Assembly (NCBI GenBank): GCA_945861125.1
Contig: CAMASZ010000028.1
Span: 1-10,299 of the forward strand
Length of the DNA stretch: 10,299 nucleotides
Origin: Rickettsia typhi
GTDB taxonomy: Bacteria > Pseudomonadota > Alphaproteobacteria > Rickettsiales > UBA1997
Direction of reading: 5' to 3'
The notes under the pieces were generated by a model. The model was not told where the DNA came from and did not search any database. It saw nothing but the letters and a program-made list of their open reading frames with translations. The position numbers were made by a program, and so were the translations under genes. Positions 7,923-10,299 of this stretch are shown here, piece after piece. Within the stretch, counting starts at the first letter, position 1. Each line of letters starts with the position of its first letter.

Positions 7923-8942
7923 ATGGAAAATTTACGTTTTTTTGATAAAAAAAATTATATTACAATTCAAGATGTTATAGATCTAACCGGATCAAGAATT
8001 AATTTAGACTTTGATAAAAATGCTAAAATTTATAATATCTCAACTCTTGATAATGCAACTGAAAGTGATATTTCTTTTTTAAGTTCTGGACAATATCTAA
8101 ATGATTTTATCAAATCAAAAGCTGGTTTTTGTTTATTACAAGAAAAATATCTTAACAAGGCTCCTGATAAAATGATAAAAATTATTCATGATAATCCTTA
8201 TTATGCATATGCAAAAATTGTAGAGATTTTTTATAAACCTAAAAAATTTATTTTCGAAGAGAAGCATCAAATTAATTCATCAGCTAAAATAGGGGAGGGT
8301 ACAAAAATCGCAAATAATGCCTATATTGGTGCCAATGTAGAAATCGGTAAAAATTGTTATATTGGTCCGAATTCATCAATTATGGATGGATCAATTTTAG
8401 GAGATAATGTAATTGTAAATGCGAATGTTGTAATTAGTTTTTCGATTATTGGTAATAATTGTGAATTTTTAAATGGAGCAAAAATAGGTCAAGATGGTTT
8501 TGGATTTGTTCATAATAAAGGAATAAATTACAAAATCATTCAATTTGGAATTGTTAAAATTGGTGATAATGTTGAGATAGGTGCAAATACCTGTGTAGAC
8601 AGGGGTGCAATTGGTAATACTATAATTTCAAATGATGTTAAAATAGATAATTTATGTCAGATAGCTCACAACGTTGAAATTGGTAAGGGCACTGTAATAG
8701 CTGGTTCAACAGCAGTAGCCGGAAGTTGTAAAATTGGTAATTATGTTCAAATTGGTGGAAATTGTAGCGTTGGAGGTCATATAAAGGTTGGTGATGGCTC
8801 AAAAATAGCTGGAATGAGCGGAGTTATGAGAGATGTAGAGCCAATGTCAATAGTAGCTGGAATTCCTGTAATGCCAATTACTAAATGGCATAGATTGTCA
8901 GTAATATTTGATAAATTAATTAATGGCAAAATTATAAAATAA
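7923..8942 (+). CDS. lpxD: UDP-3-O-(3-hydroxyacyl)glucosamine N-acyltransferase
   Basis: Third enzyme of lipid A synthesis. It transfers a 3-hydroxyacyl chain from acyl carrier protein to the 2-amino group of UDP-3-O-acyl-glucosamine in the cytosol. The 339-residue length is normal. The N-terminal uridine-binding domain (about 1-105) includes TLDNATESDISFLS (41-54) and NPYYAYAKI (91-99). The left-handed beta-helix of hexapeptide repeats runs from about 118 to 300. KIGQDGFGF (187-195), GANTCVDRGAIG (220-231) and QIAHNVEIG (246-254) are LpxD signatures, with H249 as the catalytic base and H286 (GGHIKVG) as the second conserved His. VAGIPVMPITKWHR (311-324) begins the C-terminal helix. The usual fabZ and lpxA neighbours are absent: virB11 precedes it and a - strand gene follows. 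Its last 11 nt overlap the 3' end of that convergent gene. Confidence 0.97.
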   Translation: MENLRFFDKKNYITIQDVIDLTGSRINLDFDKNAKIYNISTLDNATESDISFLSSGQYLNDFIKSKAGFCLLQEKYLNKAPDKMIKIIHDNPYYAYAKIVEIFYKPKKFIFEEKHQINSSAKIGEGTKIANNAYIGANVEIGKNCYIGPNSSIMDGSILGDNVIVNANVVISFSIIGNNCEFLNGAKIGQDGFGFVHNKGINYKIIQFGIVKIGDNVEIGANTCVDRGAIGNTIISNDVKIDNLCQIAHNVEIGKGTVIAGSTAVAGSCKIGNYVQIGGNCSVGGHIKVGDGSKIAGMSGVMRDVEPMSIVAGIPVMPITKWHRLSVIFDKLINGKIIK

Positions 8943-9819
8943 ATTCCATAAATTTTTTTTTAATAAAGCTATTATCAAAATTATCAGTCGCAATTTTAAT
9001 ATTGGTGCAAATTTTTTCCAAATTATACTGTTTGTCAAAAGCATTGCCATAAATTATTGGAAATAAATCTTCTTTTTCTATCATCGCTTTAGATAAAACT
9101 AATAAAATACAAGATATTGATAACCACTGATCTGAATTTGAACTAGCTATTCTATATTCAAGTCTTTGAGATTTGTTGCTCTTAATGCTGTTTGGTATTC
9201 TTACCGCACAGGTTCTATTGTCAAGTCCAAGACTTAAATTCACTGGAGCGGTATATTTTCCTTTTAGAAATAAATCAAAGTTTAGTTTTTCTGAAAATCT
9301 TATATAATCAATTTCACTCGGACACAAAATAGCAACCATGGAATTTGAATATTTAAGAAGAGAATTAGCGCAATATTTTAAATAATTTTTATCATAATAA
9401 AAAATATTATCATCATTATTGTCATGCAAAGATATGTTATATTGAAGAGAGCTTGAGCAATCATCAGATATTGGCTTGCAGTTAAAATTTGCTATTAAGT
9501 TATTTTTTTTTGATATATCAAAAATAAGATTTTTTTTTGAATCAATTTCTTCGCATATTTTTTCTAAATCTTCACCATAATTAATTAATATTTCTATCTG
9601 TGATATACCTTGTTCTTTTTTAGCGTTAATAGCAGATGTAAAGTTTTCTAATTTTTTTTGATCAATTATTGGACAATTATTTTGATCAAATAAGTATAAT
9701 TCTAGCTCGCAACCTATTTTTATTGATTTAAAATCAGAACTTCTTTTAAGAGTATCAAGGAAATATTGATGGGATTTTTTTAAAATTTTTTTCTTATTGA
9801 GATAAAAATCTTCAAACAT
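8932..9819 (-). CDS. Short, divergent glutamine synthetase-like protein
   Basis: A 295-residue protein resembling only the catalytic half of glutamine synthetase (GS). GCELELYLFD (36-45) matches the GPEPEFFLFD block, with E38 and E40 as the two metal-site Glu. E69 and E76 keep the spacing of the next Glu pair. YIRF (R174), APVNLSLGLDNRTCAVRIP (191-209) and RLEYRIASSNSDQWLSIS (219-236, with E221 and R223) match the substrate, ATP and metal segments. Two differences stand out. The N-terminal beta-grasp domain of GS (about 100 residues) is missing, and the GSGMHCH metal/ATP motif is SSLQYN, so both His are replaced (Q126, N128). The C terminus is also shorter than in GS. The ATG at 9819 overlaps the trxA stop as TAATG; a TTG at 9840 is a weaker alternative. 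Activity as true GS is doubtful: it may act on another amine or acid, or be regulatory. Its 3' end overlaps lpxD tail to tail. Confidence 0.75.
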   Translation of the reverse strand: MFEDFYLNKKKILKKSHQYFLDTLKRSSDFKSIKIGCELELYLFDQNNCPIIDQKKLENFTSAINAKKEQGISQIEILINYGEDLEKICEEIDSKKNLIFDISKKNNLIANFNCKPISDDCSSSLQYNISLHDNNDDNIFYYDKNYLKYCANSLLKYSNSMVAILCPSEIDYIRFSEKLNFDLFLKGKYTAPVNLSLGLDNRTCAVRIPNSIKSNKSQRLEYRIASSNSDQWLSISCILLVLSKAMIEKEDLFPIIYGNAFDKQYNLEKICTNIKIATDNFDNSFIKKKFMEFIL

Positions 9820-10136
9820 TAAATATTGTTTTTGATCCAATCTAACAAAGCAGATTTTGGAAGTGATCCTACTTTTGTGTCAACAAGGTTGCCATTTTTG
9901 AAGATCATTAATGAGGGAATTCCTCTAACCATATATTTTGAAGGTGTATCAGGATTATCATCAACATTACATTTAAATACATCAATTTTGTCACTCAGTT
10001 CTTTTTCAATATCATCAATGATAGGAGAAAGTTGACGACAAGGACCACACCATGGAGCCCAAAAATCAATTAATACTGGTTTTGAGGATTCGATAACATC
10101 TTTCTGAAAGTTTTGGTCGTTAGTTTCTCTGGTCAT
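9819..10136 (-). CDS. trxA: Thioredoxin
   Basis: Cytosolic thiol-disulfide reductant, kept reduced by thioredoxin reductase (not in this window). The 105-residue protein has standard length. The active site WCGPC is at 29-33, preceded by VLIDFWAP with the buried Asp (D24). The cis-proline is in RGIPSLMIF (P74), and the C-terminal VGSLPKSALLDWI segment matches the last strand and helix. One extra Cys occurs at 56. The ATG at 10136 gives the normal N terminus; an in-frame TTG at 10148 would add four residues and is unlikely. No Shine-Dalgarno sequence is visible. It is the first gene of a probable two-gene unit, since its TAA stop overlaps the ATG of the glutamine synthetase-like gene. A possible promoter lies about 35-65 bases upstream of the start. 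Confidence 0.97.
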   Translation of the reverse strand: MTRETNDQNFQKDVIESSKPVLIDFWAPWCGPCRQLSPIIDDIEKELSDKIDVFKCNVDDNPDTPSKYMVRGIPSLMIFKNGNLVDTKVGSLPKSALLDWIKNNI

Positions 10137-10171
10137 AGTTAAAATCAATTATTTAAAAAAAATATTCATTA

Positions 10172-10200
10172 AATATATCAAATATATTTCAAATTTGCAA
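10172..10200 (-). promoter_or_regulatory. Possible sigma-70-type promoter for trxA
   Basis: Reading the - strand, TTGCAA (10200-10195) and TATATT (10177-10172) are separated by 17 bases, close to the -35/-10 consensus (4/6 and 5/6 matches). A start of transcription near 10165 would leave a leader of about 30 bases before the trxA ATG. In DNA this AT-rich such pairs arise often by chance, so support is weak. Its value is its position in the only non-coding gap of the window. Confidence 0.3.
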
Positions 10201-10206
10201 TTTTTT

Positions 10207-10299
10207 TTACAAATTTTTAAAAGTAAAATTAAAGTTAAAAGTTTTTTGTGGTTTGATTAAATTACTTGTATTTATTTCTCTGATTGAAAAACTGAATTC
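10207..10299 (-). CDS. Possible C-terminal end of an upstream gene (partial)
   Basis: On the - strand one frame is open from the window edge for 30 codons and ends at TAA (10209-10207), 70 bases before the trxA start. The translation begins EFSFSIREINTSN and ends NFNFTFKNL. The other two - strand frames have early stops. No domain can be recognised in so short a piece. An open stretch of this length is not decisive at this base composition, so it may be non-coding. If real, it would be a gene in the same direction as trxA, cut by the window boundary. Confidence 0.3.
   Translation of the reverse strand, partial: EFSFSIREINTSNLIKPQKTFNFNFTFKNL

Noticed and set aside
8953..8961. Run of nine T just after lpxD as a possible terminator
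   Set aside because: No stable G+C stem precedes it, and it lies inside the coding sequence of the convergent gene, where it encodes lysines.
9820..9840. Start of the GS-like gene at 9840
   Set aside because: The codon there is TTG. The ATG at 9819 forms a TAATG junction with trxA and leaves the recognised domain intact.
10171..10189. Perfect 8-bp inverted repeat with a 3-base loop, upstream of trxA
   Set aside because: The stem is entirely A/T and would be weak. It coincides with the candidate promoter, and such repeats are expected by chance at this composition, so it is not called a terminator or operator.

Overview
The window is a densely packed, strongly AT-rich piece of chromosome (by eye roughly a quarter G+C, a little higher inside the most conserved genes). 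It most likely comes from an alphaproteobacterium of the Rickettsiales or a close relative. The best taxonomic pointers are a VirB11 ATPase very like the Rickettsiales rvh type IV secretion ATPase, an alphaproteobacterial-type porin, and the base composition. LpxD and the porin show a Gram-negative envelope that makes lipid A. Homoserine dehydrogenase and pyrroline-5-carboxylate reductase suggest more amino-acid biosynthesis than classical Rickettsia or Anaplasma retain, so an early-branching or less reduced lineage is plausible. That placement is inference; no rRNA gene is present.

From 11 to 8942 seven genes run on the + strand with almost no space between them: hom (homoserine dehydrogenase), glyS (glycyl-tRNA synthetase beta), proC (pyrroline-5-carboxylate reductase), a GT87-like membrane glycosyltransferase, a porin, virB11 and lpxD. 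Junctions are 3 nt, 2 nt, a 23-nt overlap, a 1-nt TAGTG overlap, 6 nt and 17 nt. The run looks like one transcription unit or a chain of coupled genes, first amino-acid and translation functions, then envelope functions. On the - strand trxA (thioredoxin) leads into a short, divergent glutamine synthetase-like gene through a TAATG stop/start overlap. That gene's 3' end overlaps the 3' end of lpxD by 11 nt.

The remaining sequence, about 160 bases at the right edge, holds a weak promoter candidate for trxA and possibly the C-terminal end of another - strand gene. No tRNA, rRNA, CRISPR array, insertion sequence or long repeat was seen. No gene start has a recognisable Shine-Dalgarno sequence.

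The least ordinary items are (1) the glutamine synthetase-like protein, which lacks the N-terminal beta-grasp domain and has the HxH metal/nucleotide motif changed to QxN while keeping most other catalytic positions; (2) virB11 standing apart from other secretion genes, between a porin and lpxD; and (3) a GT87-like glycosyltransferase apparently translationally coupled to a porin. No clearly new multi-gene system is evident.
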